NCBI GenBank assembly: GCA_005778225.1
Contig: SXPC01000157.1
Coordinates: 1 to 42,451, forward strand
Origin: Planctomyces sp.
Lineage (GTDB): Bacteria; Planctomycetota; Planctomycetia; Planctomycetales; Planctomycetaceae
DNA length: 42,451 nucleotides
Reading direction: 5' to 3'
How positions within the stretch are numbered: position 1 is the first letter of the stretch; each line of letters opens with the position of its first letter. Positions 8,289-16,282 of the stretch are shown here, in pieces. Below the pieces are notes generated by a model. That model searched no databases. It worked only from the letters and a program-made list of their open reading frames with translations, and had not been told where the DNA came from. The translations under genes and the position numbers were made by a program.

Positions 8289-8768
8289 CTAATCCATGGG
8301 CGGGATGAGGAATTCCTGGCTGTCCTCATCGGGGTCATCAACGATGACGGATCCAGGGTGCTGGCTGCCGGAGGGAGTTGGCACGTCTTTGACGCCAGCG
8401 ACTTCATCGACGTCTGCTGCGGTAGTGACACGTTCGGTGGAGATGCCTTCCATCAGGTTCTTGTTCTTGATGTTGCTGGCATCATCGACGGTCAGTTTGA
8501 AGGCGATGTCGCCGAACTGAACGGAGTCGCCGATTTTGAGGATGCCTTCGCGCGAGATGATTTTCTCATTGATGCGGACGCCGTTCATGCTTTCGAGGTC
8601 ACGGACGACGATGTGATCATGCACGAGAGCGAGGATGCAGTGCTTGCGCGAGATCTTGCGGGACTGGAGCAGGACGATATCGCAATCGGGATGACGGCCA
8701 ACCAGGAGAATCGGCTTGTCGAACTTGATGGCTGGTCCGCTTCCCAGAGGCTGGAGAACTGCACGCAT
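8289..8768 (-). CDS. FHA-domain protein
   Basis: The 159-residue protein is one forkhead-associated domain (residues 1-95) plus an acidic, probably unstructured tail. All phosphothreonine-binding positions are present: GRHPDCDI (Gly24-Arg25), SRKISRKHC (Ser40, His43) and ESMNGVRIN (Asn62-Gly63). It should bind phosphothreonine peptides made by Ser/Thr kinases, which are common in planctomycetes; none is encoded here. The tail ends in a short hydrophobic IPPMD. A long opposite-strand frame over this gene is a shadow. No clear ribosome-binding site was seen. Confidence 0.88.
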   Translation of the reverse strand: MRAVLQPLGSGPAIKFDKPILLVGRHPDCDIVLLQSRKISRKHCILALVHDHIVVRDLESMNGVRINEKIISREGILKIGDSVQFGDIAFKLTVDDASNIKNKNLMEGISTERVTTAADVDEVAGVKDVPTPSGSQHPGSVIVDDPDEDSQEFLIPPMD

Positions 8769-8935
8769 GGAGTCTGCTTTCGAGGTGATGGGCGGAAGAG
8801 AGGTGTCTTTTTAGTGTGCCCGCCAAAGCCAGCGGGGTCAAGCAGGAAGCGGGGCGGAGGGGAAGAGAGGCTGTTGAAGGGAGGGAGGTTTGCGGGATAT
8901 ACTGGGGTGACCTCGTTCTGAACTGGAGTTTTTTA

Positions 8936-9193
8936 ATGATCACATCCGTTTTGCCAGATGATATTCGGTCTCGCATCGCGGCCTATGTCGTGGAGGGGGC
9001 TTTTGATTCCGATGTAGACGTCCTTCGTGCGGCTATGGATGCACTCGATGCAAAGGATCAGTTCCAGCTGGCGGAGTTTCATCGCAAGAATGAAATTGCC
9101 ATGGAGCAAAGTCGACGTGGTGAAAGTAAGCCTTTGGATAAGGAAGCTATGCTGGCCCGACTGCAAAAACGACTTGATGCAGAGGGGAGTTGA
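8936..9193 (+). CDS. ParD-like antitoxin
   Basis: The 85-residue protein starts at an ATG with GGAG seven bases upstream. The N-terminal half (SVLPDDIRSRIAAYVVEGAF, then VLRAAMDALD) fits the ribbon-helix-helix DNA-binding domain of ParD/CopG antitoxins. The highly charged second half (AEFHRKNEIAMEQSRRGESK) would be the toxin-wrapping region. It is directly followed by a ParE-family toxin, with stop and possible TTG start overlapping, which is the standard antitoxin-toxin order. It would repress its own promoter. A related, broken antitoxin lies 380 bp downstream. Confidence 0.85.
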   Translation: MITSVLPDDIRSRIAAYVVEGAFDSDVDVLRAAMDALDAKDQFQLAEFHRKNEIAMEQSRRGESKPLDKEAMLARLQKRLDAEGS

Positions 9194-9198
9194 CTGCG

Positions 9199-9486
9199 AT
9201 GGTCATATGGTCTCCGCAGGCAGAAGATGACTTTGATGACATCATCTACTATGTCGCACAGATCGATCGAAATTCTCAGCTCGCCGCACGTCTGATTGAT
9301 GCTTTGGACGAACGCCTGCAGCAGATTGTTGATCGTGGGGAGTCTGGAAGTATCCACGAAATTGCACCAGCCGACTGGCGTTATGTTCTCTTCAAACGCT
9401 GGATTGTCTTCTTTTGCCATCGACCGTATGGCATTGAAGTCATGCGAGTGATTGATGGTGCAAGGGATTTGAAGCGATGGCTATAA
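9199..9486 (+). CDS. ParE/RelE-superfamily toxin
   Basis: The 95-residue protein has the ParE fold signature: an N-terminal IWSPQAEDDFDDIIYYVAQ helix pair, the middle DERLQQIVDRGESGSIHEI, and the C-terminal strands WRYVLFKRWIVFFCHRPYGI and VMRVIDGARDL. ParE toxins poison gyrase, while RelE relatives cut mRNA; the sequence resembles the ParE branch more. The start at 9199 uses ATG with a GGGGAG site ten bases upstream; a TTG at 9190 overlapping the antitoxin stop would add three residues and give tight coupling. The gene is intact and presumably functional with the ParD partner. Confidence 0.87.
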   Translation: MVIWSPQAEDDFDDIIYYVAQIDRNSQLAARLIDALDERLQQIVDRGESGSIHEIAPADWRYVLFKRWIVFFCHRPYGIEVMRVIDGARDLKRWL

Positions 9487-9568
9487 GCAATGAAGTGTCA
9501 GAATGGTTTGTGCTCAATCATAAAACGATAATTTGATTGGCTTACAAAAACCTTTGGGGGGCTTAACT

Positions 9569-9917
9569 GTGTCGACCTTGCCTGCCGATGTTGAAGAGCG
9601 AGTCAACGAGTACCTAAAAAGTGGCGGGTATACTTCGCAGGGCGAAGCTCCACGCGGCGATAGATGCTCTTGAGGATCGGCTTAAACTGGCGGAGTTTCG
9701 GCGGAAGAATGAGATTGCCGAAGAGCAGAGTCGAAACGGCGAATCAATCGAATTAGATGAAGAAGATCTCTATCGGCGTTTGCAGGAGCGATTCGTTCGA
9801 GGCATCAAACGAGAACAGTTTGAGATCAAACCGGGAGGGCGAGGCTCCGTCCGAGCCGGCGGTCATGCGTTCCGTCGCATGGGTGCAACGACGTGCATTG
9901 CGAATCATGAGCGGTGA
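9569..9917 (+). pseudogene. Frameshifted second ParD-like antitoxin, toxin lost
   Basis: From a GTG at 9569 with a GGGGGG site upstream, one frame reads VSTLPADVEERVNEYLKSGG, then TSQGEA. The homologous continuation HAAIDALEDRLKLAEFRRKN, then EIAEEQSRNGES, lies in the next frame (9621 onward). A net one-base shift near 9645-9650 therefore breaks the gene. The product aligns along its length with the intact antitoxin at 8936. The second frame then runs into the composite repeat at 9831 and stops there. No toxin follows. It may be a relic TA locus whose toxin was lost with repeat insertion, or a solitary antitoxin fragment. Confidence 0.7.
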
Positions 9918-10236
9918 GTTTGATTCGATGACCGCGCGTGTTTCTTTCTTCGTCCTGAAGGGACGGTCTCAACCAGCCCAGGGTAAAACCCTGGGGCTAC
10001 AGCAACAATATTATCCCCCGTCCTGTAGGGACGGCTCACTGTGAATTCCGAGTTGAACCCACCCCTTCAGGGTGGTCATTCCTAGCGTGTTTCCTAACAC
10101 AGGGTTTCACCCTGGGCTGGTAGAAAACGGCCCTTCAGGCCTCAGAGGGGATGGAGAATGCTTTGACACGCATCTCACTCAAAGCTCAAGCGTTGCAACG
10201 CAAAGTACCAGCTCGGACGAAGTCACGCCCTCCCGG
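9831..10236. repeat. Composite palindromic repeat, copy A
   Basis: The outer ends are inverted copies of a module beginning CCGGGAGGGCG and ending in TCCGAGC. Inside lie a CATGCGTTCCGTCGCATG hairpin, a CGTCCTGAAGGGACG palindrome, an AGCCCAGGG...CCCTGGG palindrome and a CCGTCC/GGACGG palindrome, with partial inverted copies after the centre. The same order appears, reversed, at 23398-23788, and one half-unit at 16003-16098. There is no coding capacity; frames across it are artefacts. It is probably a non-autonomous mobile element. Confidence 0.8.
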
Positions 10237-10245
10237 TGGACTGCC

Positions 10246-11859
10246 TCACACCCTCACCAGCGGTGACCGCAGCTCTTCGTTCTGAATCGCATAGTTTCCC
10301 GGGTGGATCGAATAGTTCGAACGCATCCAGTCTTGCAGGCCGGTTAAAGCGGATTGGTCGTAGTCTCGGGCGACGTGCAAAGTAGGGGAGAAGAGGGTCT
10401 CGGCTTCGGGGGTCAGTTCGCCGTCCTGGGCGATGAGGGTTCCCGATTTGAAGACGTAGCGGGGGCGTTGGAACATGGCGGTGATGTTGTCGTGCGTGGC
10501 ATAGATCGTGATGTCGGCGTCGGCTCCGGGGGCGAGGTGGCCTTTATGATTCAGGCCGAGGATGCGGGCGGGGGCGGCTCGGGTGATGATCGCGATTTCG
10601 TCGAGTGTGTATTCGCGGGTGATGCTGGCGAGGTTCGTTTTCTCTTTGACGGCAGGCGGCATGCGGCTCAGCATGTCCTGTCGCATCGCGTGGCTCATCA
10701 GCAAGGCGACCATTTCGGGGTACTTCAGAAATGCACCGCCGTTGGGGTGATCGCTAGTGAGGGCGATGCGCCATGGATCCTGCATCAGCAGGTACCACTC
10801 CAGGCCGATCGCCCACTGGATGGCGTGGATCAGATTCGAATACGGCTTGAATTCGCCCGGGATGGTGCCGCAGCTTGATTCGTGCTCGATGTCTGCGGAG
10901 AACCATTTCTTCTTCGTGAGGTGATGAAGATGCTGGCTGAAAGGAGCATCTCCCGAGACCGTAATGACGTTCCCCGCGATGATGTGGCCGACGTCGATCG
11001 TGATGTTGCGGTTGTTGTGAATGTAATCGATGAGGTAATGAGCCGCTGAGGAGAACGATGCGGGATCTTCGGGGCTGCCGTCGTAGCTGTGGAACTGGAT
11101 GTGGGCGAAGTGGGCGCGACGACCTTCCAGACACTTCATCGTGTCGAGGGTCGTCTTGTAGTTACCCGGCATGCCGAGGTTGTTGCAGTGGATGTGAAGC
11201 GGATGGGGGAGAGCGAGTTCGTCAGCAATTTGCGACAGGGTGGTCACGATCTGACGAGGCGTGACGCCGAAGCCTGCGACCGGGGTATCGAGGTGATGAA
11301 TCGTCGTGCGGGAGATCTGCTTCCAGTTCTCGACACCCCCCGGATTGACGATCTTCATACCGAAGGCTTTGACGCTGGTCAGTGCCCAGGCGACATAGGC
11401 GCGGACTGCATCAATATTGTTGGTCGCGAGATTTTCGAGGATGTAATGATTGTTCCCCAGGAGCAGGAGGAAGCCTTTGTCGAGAATCGGCGTGCGAGAC
11501 AATTCGTCGTGAGCGAGGCGGGCCTGGAGGCCGGGGATGGCGGCGTCGATGGCGGTGGTGTAACCCATCCCGGCGAACAGCCTGCCGGTCGCGGTCGAGT
11601 GCGGAATGATCTGGTTGGCCTGATCGACATTGAGCCGACGAGCCGACTGCAGCAGCGGGCCCGCGATGTGACAGTGCATGTCGATCCCGCCAGGCATGAC
11701 GTGATGGCGCTGGGCATCGAACACCGTGTACTGCGACTGCTCCGGCAGTGGCGGTGTCGCGACGACCTTGCCGGCGGAGATCCACAACTCGGCCTGCTGG
11801 CCGTGGATGTTGTTGGCGGGGTCGTGGAGCAGGCAGTTGGTGAGGCGGAGTTTGGACAT
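10246..11859 (-). CDS. fhcA: Formylmethanofuran dehydrogenase subunit A / formyltransferase-hydrolase subunit A (FhcA)
   Basis: The 537-residue amidohydrolase-superfamily protein matches FwdA/FmdA/FhcA over its length. The metal-binding residues are in place: His62 and His64 in GGIDMHCHIAG, a probable carboxylated Lys169 in FGMKIVNPGG, His222/224 in LHIHCNNLG, His253 in FAHIQFHSYDG and Asp370 in LTSDHPNGG. In methylotrophic bacteria and planctomycetes this subunit hydrolyses formylmethanofuran-type cofactor to formate, in the tetrahydromethanopterin C1-oxidation route. The other Fhc subunits are not in this window, so the gene is separated from its partners here. The start at 11859 lacks a purine-rich site. 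It acts in the cytoplasm. Confidence 0.9.
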   Translation of the reverse strand: MSKLRLTNCLLHDPANNIHGQQAELWISAGKVVATPPLPEQSQYTVFDAQRHHVMPGGIDMHCHIAGPLLQSARRLNVDQANQIIPHSTATGRLFAGMGYTTAIDAAIPGLQARLAHDELSRTPILDKGFLLLLGNNHYILENLATNNIDAVRAYVAWALTSVKAFGMKIVNPGGVENWKQISRTTIHHLDTPVAGFGVTPRQIVTTLSQIADELALPHPLHIHCNNLGMPGNYKTTLDTMKCLEGRRAHFAHIQFHSYDGSPEDPASFSSAAHYLIDYIHNNRNITIDVGHIIAGNVITVSGDAPFSQHLHHLTKKKWFSADIEHESSCGTIPGEFKPYSNLIHAIQWAIGLEWYLLMQDPWRIALTSDHPNGGAFLKYPEMVALLMSHAMRQDMLSRMPPAVKEKTNLASITREYTLDEIAIITRAAPARILGLNHKGHLAPGADADITIYATHDNITAMFQRPRYVFKSGTLIAQDGELTPEAETLFSPTLHVARDYDQSALTGLQDWMRSNYSIHPGNYAIQNEELRSPLVRV

Positions 11860-11979
11860 GGAGCGGGGGAGAGTTTACTACGGAAGTCACGGAGGGGGCA
11901 TAAAGTCACACCATGCAAGGATAGCAGATGAGTAGGGGAGAGGGCACCCTGCCATCAGCGTCGCCTAACGGACGATTGC

Positions 11980-12414
11980 TCACTTTGCAGGCAGGACTTT
12001 TATCCCGTTGAGATTGATGTCTGCGATCTCATTGGGCGACTTCTCAATCACAACCGTCGCAACGCTTCGCTCGGGAGTGAAGTACGCCTCATTAAAGCGA
12101 TCATCCGCCGAAGACGGTGTGGAAGGCCATCTCAACGTCACCAGGTATTCGCCCGGAGGGGCACCGTCGTAGGTGGAATACGTCGTGAGGACATATACCC
12201 CGCTCTCATCCACGATTCCCCAGGGCATGGACATTCGAGAATCGACCGCGGATTCTTTGGGGAGAAGTGAGACCACGACATTCGTCGCTGGCTCACCGTT
12301 GACAAAGAGTTTCCCCTTGGCCGGATACGTCGTCGCCTGCCACGAATTTTGGGAACACCCCGCCAGGATCATCATTGCCGACAGAACCGCAAAACCAATC
12401 GCATGTCTCAGCAT
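11980..12414 (-). CDS. Lipoprotein with transthyretin/CarboxypepD-regulatory-like domain
   Basis: The 144-residue product starts with a lipoprotein signal (lipobox LAGC, Cys20). The mature part has the pattern 'YPAKGKLFVNGEPATNVVVS' followed by 'IVDESGVYVLTTYSTYDGAP', then 'GEYLVTLRW'. This is the beta-sandwich family that follows DUF1559 pseudopilins in planctomycetes. The ATG at 12414 follows the DUF1559 stop (TAA at 12418-12416) after one base and has GGAGAG upstream, so the two are translationally coupled. An upstream in-frame extension inside the DUF1559 gene is not credible. It is likely an outer-membrane or periplasmic lipoprotein; its function is unknown. Confidence 0.8.
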   Translation of the reverse strand: MLRHAIGFAVLSAMMILAGCSQNSWQATTYPAKGKLFVNGEPATNVVVSLLPKESAVDSRMSMPWGIVDESGVYVLTTYSTYDGAPPGEYLVTLRWPSTPSSADDRFNEAYFTPERSVATVVIEKSPNEIADINLNGIKVLPAK

Positions 12415-12415
12415 C

Positions 12416-13327
12416 TTAGAACTCTCCGACAACATTGCCGTCGTTGCAGGCACACAAATAAGCAATGAGTTGCATGGATGTCTGTTCGCTGAGAAATCGG
12501 ACACCACCGTCACCGAGCACGGTCTGCACGCCGCCATCATGAAACGAGTACGCGAAGTTTCCGGTATTCGAGACGTTCATGATTCCTCCGACGTAAAGCG
12601 TCTGGGAAACAGGATTGGAGCCACTGGGATTATTCGGGTCGAGTGCTATCGAGACTTGCTGAAAGACTCCCCCAGAGTAGTGCGTCGACCAGGCGTTGTT
12701 GACGCCACCCCATCCTGAGGGATAAATCGACATCTGCGTGTCGTTAATCCACCAATAGGTCTGGCCCGCCGATTCAAAGACCATCAACGTATTGGACAGA
12801 CCGTCATTCACATGGGTGAAGCTCAGAGGCTTGGCTGAATCTTGTGTGAACATGGAATCTCCCAACGACTTCCGAGCCACCGGGTCAAATGAGCCATTGG
12901 CATAGACATAGTCGGAAGCCTGAAACCCCGAAGGCATTGGCGTCCCTCCCTCGGGTGTGGAGGGGCATGTGTAGACACTCGGCATTTTGTCTTTCAGCGG
13001 CAGATTCGTCACCGAATTATAAAGCGTGATATGGTCATACTGGTCGTAAACACCGCTGGCTTCCAGGAAAGGGAGAAGGGCAATGTTGGGACCGCATCGC
13101 CATCGGAACCGCTGAGTTTGGGCTCTCCAACTGAGTCCCGGAAGCACCTTATGGGCATCGTGGTAGTTGTGAATCGCCAGGCCAATTTGCTTGAGGTTAT
13201 TTTTACACGTTGAGCGACGGGCGGCTTCGCGGGCCTGCTGCACAGCAGGCAGCAGAAGTGCAACCAGCGTGGCAATGATCGCGATCACGACGAGTAGTTC
13301 AATGAGCGTAAAGGCTCGCCTCTTCAT
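12416..13327 (-). CDS. DUF1559-domain protein with type IV pilin-like N-terminus
   Basis: The 303-residue protein begins [20 protein letters not shown], a class III prepilin signal with processing before Phe6 and Glu10 at mature position 5. The [20 protein letters not shown] segment and the C-terminal [20 protein letters not shown] are the conserved ends of DUF1559 (SBP_bac_10), a family hugely expanded in planctomycetes. The middle is rich in Asn, Gly and Ser. A pseudopilin-like surface or secretion role is presumed. The ATG at 13327 is chosen because the prepilin motif must be N-terminal; GGAG lies upstream. It heads an operon with the lipoprotein gene. Confidence 0.92.
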   Translation of the reverse strand: MKRRAFTLIELLVVIAIIATLVALLLPAVQQAREAARRSTCKNNLKQIGLAIHNYHDAHKVLPGLSWRAQTQRFRWRCGPNIALLPFLEASGVYDQYDHITLYNSVTNLPLKDKMPSVYTCPSTPEGGTPMPSGFQASDYVYANGSFDPVARKSLGDSMFTQDSAKPLSFTHVNDGLSNTLMVFESAGQTYWWINDTQMSIYPSGWGGVNNAWSTHYSGGVFQQVSIALDPNNPSGSNPVSQTLYVGGIMNVSNTGNFAYSFHDGGVQTVLGDGGVRFLSEQTSMQLIAYLCACNDGNVVGEF

Positions 13328-13526
13328 TTGCGGACTCCAAATCGAAGGGTTGTCGAAAGATGAGATAATAAATGACAACATCGGCAAACCTGATTCCCGC
13401 TCCACGTTATAGCCGCTGAGCGATTTCTCCTCACCGCAGTGATTGCAGACCTAAGTCAAGGCAGCGCCAAGCGTTCTGTATTGATCGCAGCTCGTCGACA
13501 GCTTAGACGAGAGAGCCCTGCGTAGT

Positions 13527-13551
13527 AAAAAACACGCGCGTCCCGCCGCGC
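13527..13551 (-). terminator. Rho-independent terminator of the AraC-family gene
   Basis: On the minus strand a GCGCG/CGCGC stem with a six-base loop is followed, after three bases, by six T. It lies 60 bp past the stop of the AraC-type gene. Confidence 0.65.
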
Positions 13552-13610
13552 CATCGCCAACGATCTGCTTATAGGCTGCCCAATTGAGAAGCAGAACCTT
13601 CACTCGATGC

Positions 13611-14516
13611 CTAGTTGGCATGCTTGCGATACAGCCCCGGCGTCACACCAACTTCTCGCAGGAAGACTTTCCCAAAGTGTGCTCGATCGAAAAAGCCACA
13701 TTCCTCCGCGACTGACTTCAGCGAATGACCATCGGGACTTCGCAAAAGCTCTTTGGCTCGTGAAATCTGTAGGTTGAGAAGATATTGCTTCGGCGTAACA
13801 CCGAGGGTCTGCTTAAACAGCCTTGCAAAGTGCCCGCAACTGACGCCAGCAACGTCAGCGAGCGTGTCCAGCGACAGATCTGCATTCAGATGACTCCGCA
13901 TAAACTCCATCGTCCTGGTTACGGACAATCGACTCAAACGCTGGTCTTCTCCAGGTTCGGCGCGTTTCACATTCGTCAATGCGAGAAGTCGTCTGCAAAG
14001 TGCGTCAAAGATCTCCTCGAGCGCCAGTCGTTCGGTTTCGTTCGTCTGAAATCGTCGCAGCATCTCGCTCATCAGGACTCGTATGCCATCGTCCTGGAAA
14101 GAGTCACTATGGAGGAGGCTCAGGTCAATGTTGGCTCCCTCCGTCATAGCCGACATTCGCTCGTCGAAGGTTTGCTTGGGCACGTAGAGCACCACGGTAT
14201 GAAACGGCCCGACCCCCTTCAAGACCTGCGGAATGCCTGCTTTCGTCAGCAAAAGCCGTCCGGGTTCATTGGGTCGCCGAAAGCGACCAGCACCGAAATC
14301 GGCCTCCATCGGTTTTGTCGCGGCACTATTGACGAGCGTTGACAACATGTATTTGTTGGAACTTGTTCGACCATCGCCAATCCCCTCGGACAGGATGACT
14401 TCCGCGAATTCAAACAAAGCCCCTGGCCCCGTGAAGTGAGAGACGCCGATGAATCGATCATTGGCATTCGCAGGCCAATGGAGCGATCGAAACCAGGACG
14501 CGGTGCTTTTGCTCAT
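13611..14516 (-). CDS. AraC-family transcriptional regulator
   Basis: The 301-residue protein has two HTH motifs in the last 100 residues: LSLDTLADVAGVSCGHFARL with FKQTLGVTPKQYLLNLQISR, and SLKSVAEECGFFDRAHFGKV with FLREVGVTPGLYR. Both match the AraC/XylS DNA-binding domain. The N-terminal 200 residues would hold the effector domain but resemble no characterised sensor that I recognise. The ATG at 14516 has GGGAGG three bases upstream; a start 21 codons earlier is possible. No obvious target operon is adjacent, so the regulated genes are unknown. The terminator at 13527-13551 follows. Confidence 0.9.
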   Translation of the reverse strand: MSKSTASWFRSLHWPANANDRFIGVSHFTGPGALFEFAEVILSEGIGDGRTSSNKYMLSTLVNSAATKPMEADFGAGRFRRPNEPGRLLLTKAGIPQVLKGVGPFHTVVLYVPKQTFDERMSAMTEGANIDLSLLHSDSFQDDGIRVLMSEMLRRFQTNETERLALEEIFDALCRRLLALTNVKRAEPGEDQRLSRLSVTRTMEFMRSHLNADLSLDTLADVAGVSCGHFARLFKQTLGVTPKQYLLNLQISRAKELLRSPDGHSLKSVAEECGFFDRAHFGKVFLREVGVTPGLYRKHAN

Positions 14517-14704
14517 GGCCCTCCCTCTTCGGAGGATCGCGTCAAGCTCGTTCGACTGAGGCCTGTTTATGGGGAGCATTCCATGATCCGATCGTCAGAA
14601 CAAAACTGAGCAGTCTCATTGCGTATCATGATAACGGATTTGCTTGCGTGCAAGATGATGAATTTCGCTGCCCGAATCAAAAGTCCGAGACTGGCTTGGC
14701 TCCC

Positions 14705-14780
14705 CGTAGGTCGGCTGCCGCAGCCGACGCAATACGTGTGATGACACCGAAGAACCGGCGGTTGCAGCAACCGACCTACG
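14705..14780. repeat. GTAG-type REP pair
   Basis: Two inverted units, each starting CGTAGGTCGG, face each other with their palindromes (GTCGGCTG/CAGCCGAC in the left unit, CGGTTGC/GCAACCG in the right). The pair lies in the gap between two minus-strand genes. Its GTAG start followed by a hairpin is the REP signature. The rest of this gap (14517-14926) shows nothing else. Confidence 0.75.
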
Positions 14781-14926
14781 AAACAATTGCGGGGGTGGTC
14801 CAGCCGTTCATGGCTGGATCGGCGTCGCCGACAAGACCCGTCGCCATACGCGTTCAAGTGCACTCATGGCGACGTTGGGGATTGTGACTGCATGGCGGAC
14901 GGGTGGTTCTCTTCGTTCTGAAAAGA

Positions 14927-15907
14927 CTAGTTCTCTCGGGAAGAGATCGGAACGTCACTAACTAATTTCCCGTTTACCCAATACGAGACTTTTCGATTTC
15001 TCTCAGATGTCATTTCAATTACCGAATGCCCTTCTGGTAAATCGAGGCCAGCTAAGGTGAAGAGCTTGTGATCAACTTTTGAGTTGAAGTCTGCTTGTGT
15101 GACTTTATAGGTCGTTTTCTCAACAACCTTTCCGTCGACAGTTCGTGTGTGAACCGAGATGCTGGGGAACCAGAGTCGTTCTGCGCCATAGGCCAGAAGT
15201 TCGGACTCGACAGTATCAATCACTTCCTCCCTTCTGGGTCCGGGGCTTCGCAAAGAGGAATAGACAACGCTGGGGCCTCGATCGGTGTCAATGAGAAGGA
15301 CGGCTTTGAGTCTTTTATTGGCAATGGAATGCTCGACTCGCTCTAATTTTCTCCCGTTGACTTCAATCTGACTGCGTGTGCATGTTGAGAAATCCTCTGG
15401 TACCAAGATCTGTTTGATGTCAAACGTTTTTAGCGTTGCTAAGCCACCAGGGACGATGCCAATCTCTCGGGGATCAAAGCAATAAGTCCCCGTCGATGAT
15501 TTGAAGATCTCTTCTTTGTAATTTTTGTTTTCATCACCAAACCTGTGAGCGTAAGCTGCTACAGTTCTGCCATTGGATTGTTTGATGTCAAAGTAATACA
15601 GTGTCTCGGTTGGGGTGAAAACGTATTTATGCAGATCTCTTGAGCGGAATGTTTTGCCGGAGGAATCAGTGACATCGAGCTCCATCTCGAATCGCGAGTG
15701 ATATTGGTCGCCGTCGAAAAAGCCTTCGATCAGCTGGTCTTTGGTTTTCCCATTTGTTTCGCGTGTCAGTTCAACAACAACTCGACCACTTGTGAGTTGT
15801 CGTCGATATGCAAAGGCCCGCGATTCTGGAAGCGAGTTAATGTCTTGCGCGAATACCGCATGGGTCGAAAGGGAAATCGAAAGCAATAATGCCAAGCTAA
15901 ATTTCAT
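14927..15907 (-). CDS. Secreted protein of unknown function
   Basis: The 326-residue product from the ATG at 15907 starts with a signal peptide (MKFSLALLLSISLSTHAVFA, cleavage before QDIN). The mature protein is rich in beta-strand-like alternation, with no membrane segment. It includes ADFNSKVDHKLFTLAGLDLP near the C-terminus, resembling outer-membrane-lipoprotein-sorting-like (LolA-type) substrates of planctomycetes, where a late 'F..P.GT.V.D' motif is common. That resemblance is weak. A start 12 codons earlier is possible, and neither start has a strong ribosome-binding site. It has its own intergenic space on both sides. I cannot assign a function. Confidence 0.7.
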   Translation of the reverse strand: MKFSLALLLSISLSTHAVFAQDINSLPESRAFAYRRQLTSGRVVVELTRETNGKTKDQLIEGFFDGDQYHSRFEMELDVTDSSGKTFRSRDLHKYVFTPTETLYYFDIKQSNGRTVAAYAHRFGDENKNYKEEIFKSSTGTYCFDPREIGIVPGGLATLKTFDIKQILVPEDFSTCTRSQIEVNGRKLERVEHSIANKRLKAVLLIDTDRGPSVVYSSLRSPGPRREEVIDTVESELLAYGAERLWFPSISVHTRTVDGKVVEKTTYKVTQADFNSKVDHKLFTLAGLDLPEGHSVIEMTSERNRKVSYWVNGKLVSDVPISSREN

Positions 15908-16002
15908 GAGAAGGCCCACACGAGTTAGAGTAATCACGGGCATTCAAGAATACTTAATTAATTAAAGTTCATCGACAGGTATTTTGCTGAAGTGGTGTTC
16001 CG

Positions 16003-16098
16003 AATTCACGTTGAGCCGTCCCTACAGGACGGGAGGCCATGGAGGTGCCGCGAACCCTGGGTTTCACCCAGGGCTGGTAGATAACGTCCCTTCAGGAC
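16003..16098. repeat. Composite palindromic repeat, single half-unit (copy B)
   Basis: It reads CCGTCCCTACAGGACGG, a spacer, ACCCTGGGTTTCACCCAGGG, CTGGTAGATAAC and GTCCCTTCAGGAC. This is one arm of the inverted element found twice elsewhere (9831-10236, 23398-23788). It lacks the outer GGGAGGGCG module. Confidence 0.75.
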
Positions 16099-16161
16099 TC
16101 AGGCGGGGAGTCGAGGCGTTGGATTGTTCCTCCCCCCTCATGACTCATGACATTCCCGCAA

Positions 16162-16190
16162 GTTATGCCATCAAGGGCTCAATCACTCCG
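16162..16190 (-). repeat. 29-bp direct repeat, distal copy (DUF1552 3'-end relic)
   Basis: It differs by one base from the last 29 bp of the DUF1552 gene at 17872-17900. On the minus strand it still encodes GVIEPLMA and a TAA stop, preceded by an open stretch back to an in-frame TAA about 20 codons upstream. Together the copies bracket the glycoside hydrolase gene. Confidence 0.75.
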
Positions 16191-16282
16191 TCCAGTTCGT
16201 CGTCGATTGGTCTTTGTGTCTGTTGTTAGCCGGTGGGCAGGCTGGGAGGTTGGACTGGCGAAGCGGTCATCAGGGTGGGGGC

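Noticed and set aside
8232..8921. Long plus-strand frame opposite the FHA gene
   Set aside because: The FHA motifs on the minus strand are unambiguous; this frame has no motifs and is a codon-bias shadow.
9757..10044. Small frame reading MRSVAWVQRRALRIM...
   Set aside because: A similar peptide arises from the other repeat copy (23569-23754, minus); it is translation of a repeat, not a gene.
11089..11931. 280-codon plus-strand frame over fhcA
   Set aside because: It lies fully inside the well-matched fhcA gene on the other strand and has no family resemblance.
14705..14780. Rho-independent terminator
   Set aside because: It lacks a T run on either side and has the GTAG-headed paired structure of a REP element.
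16162..16220. A complete second DUF1552 gene
   Set aside because: An in-frame stop lies about 20 codons before the relic; only the 3' end is left.
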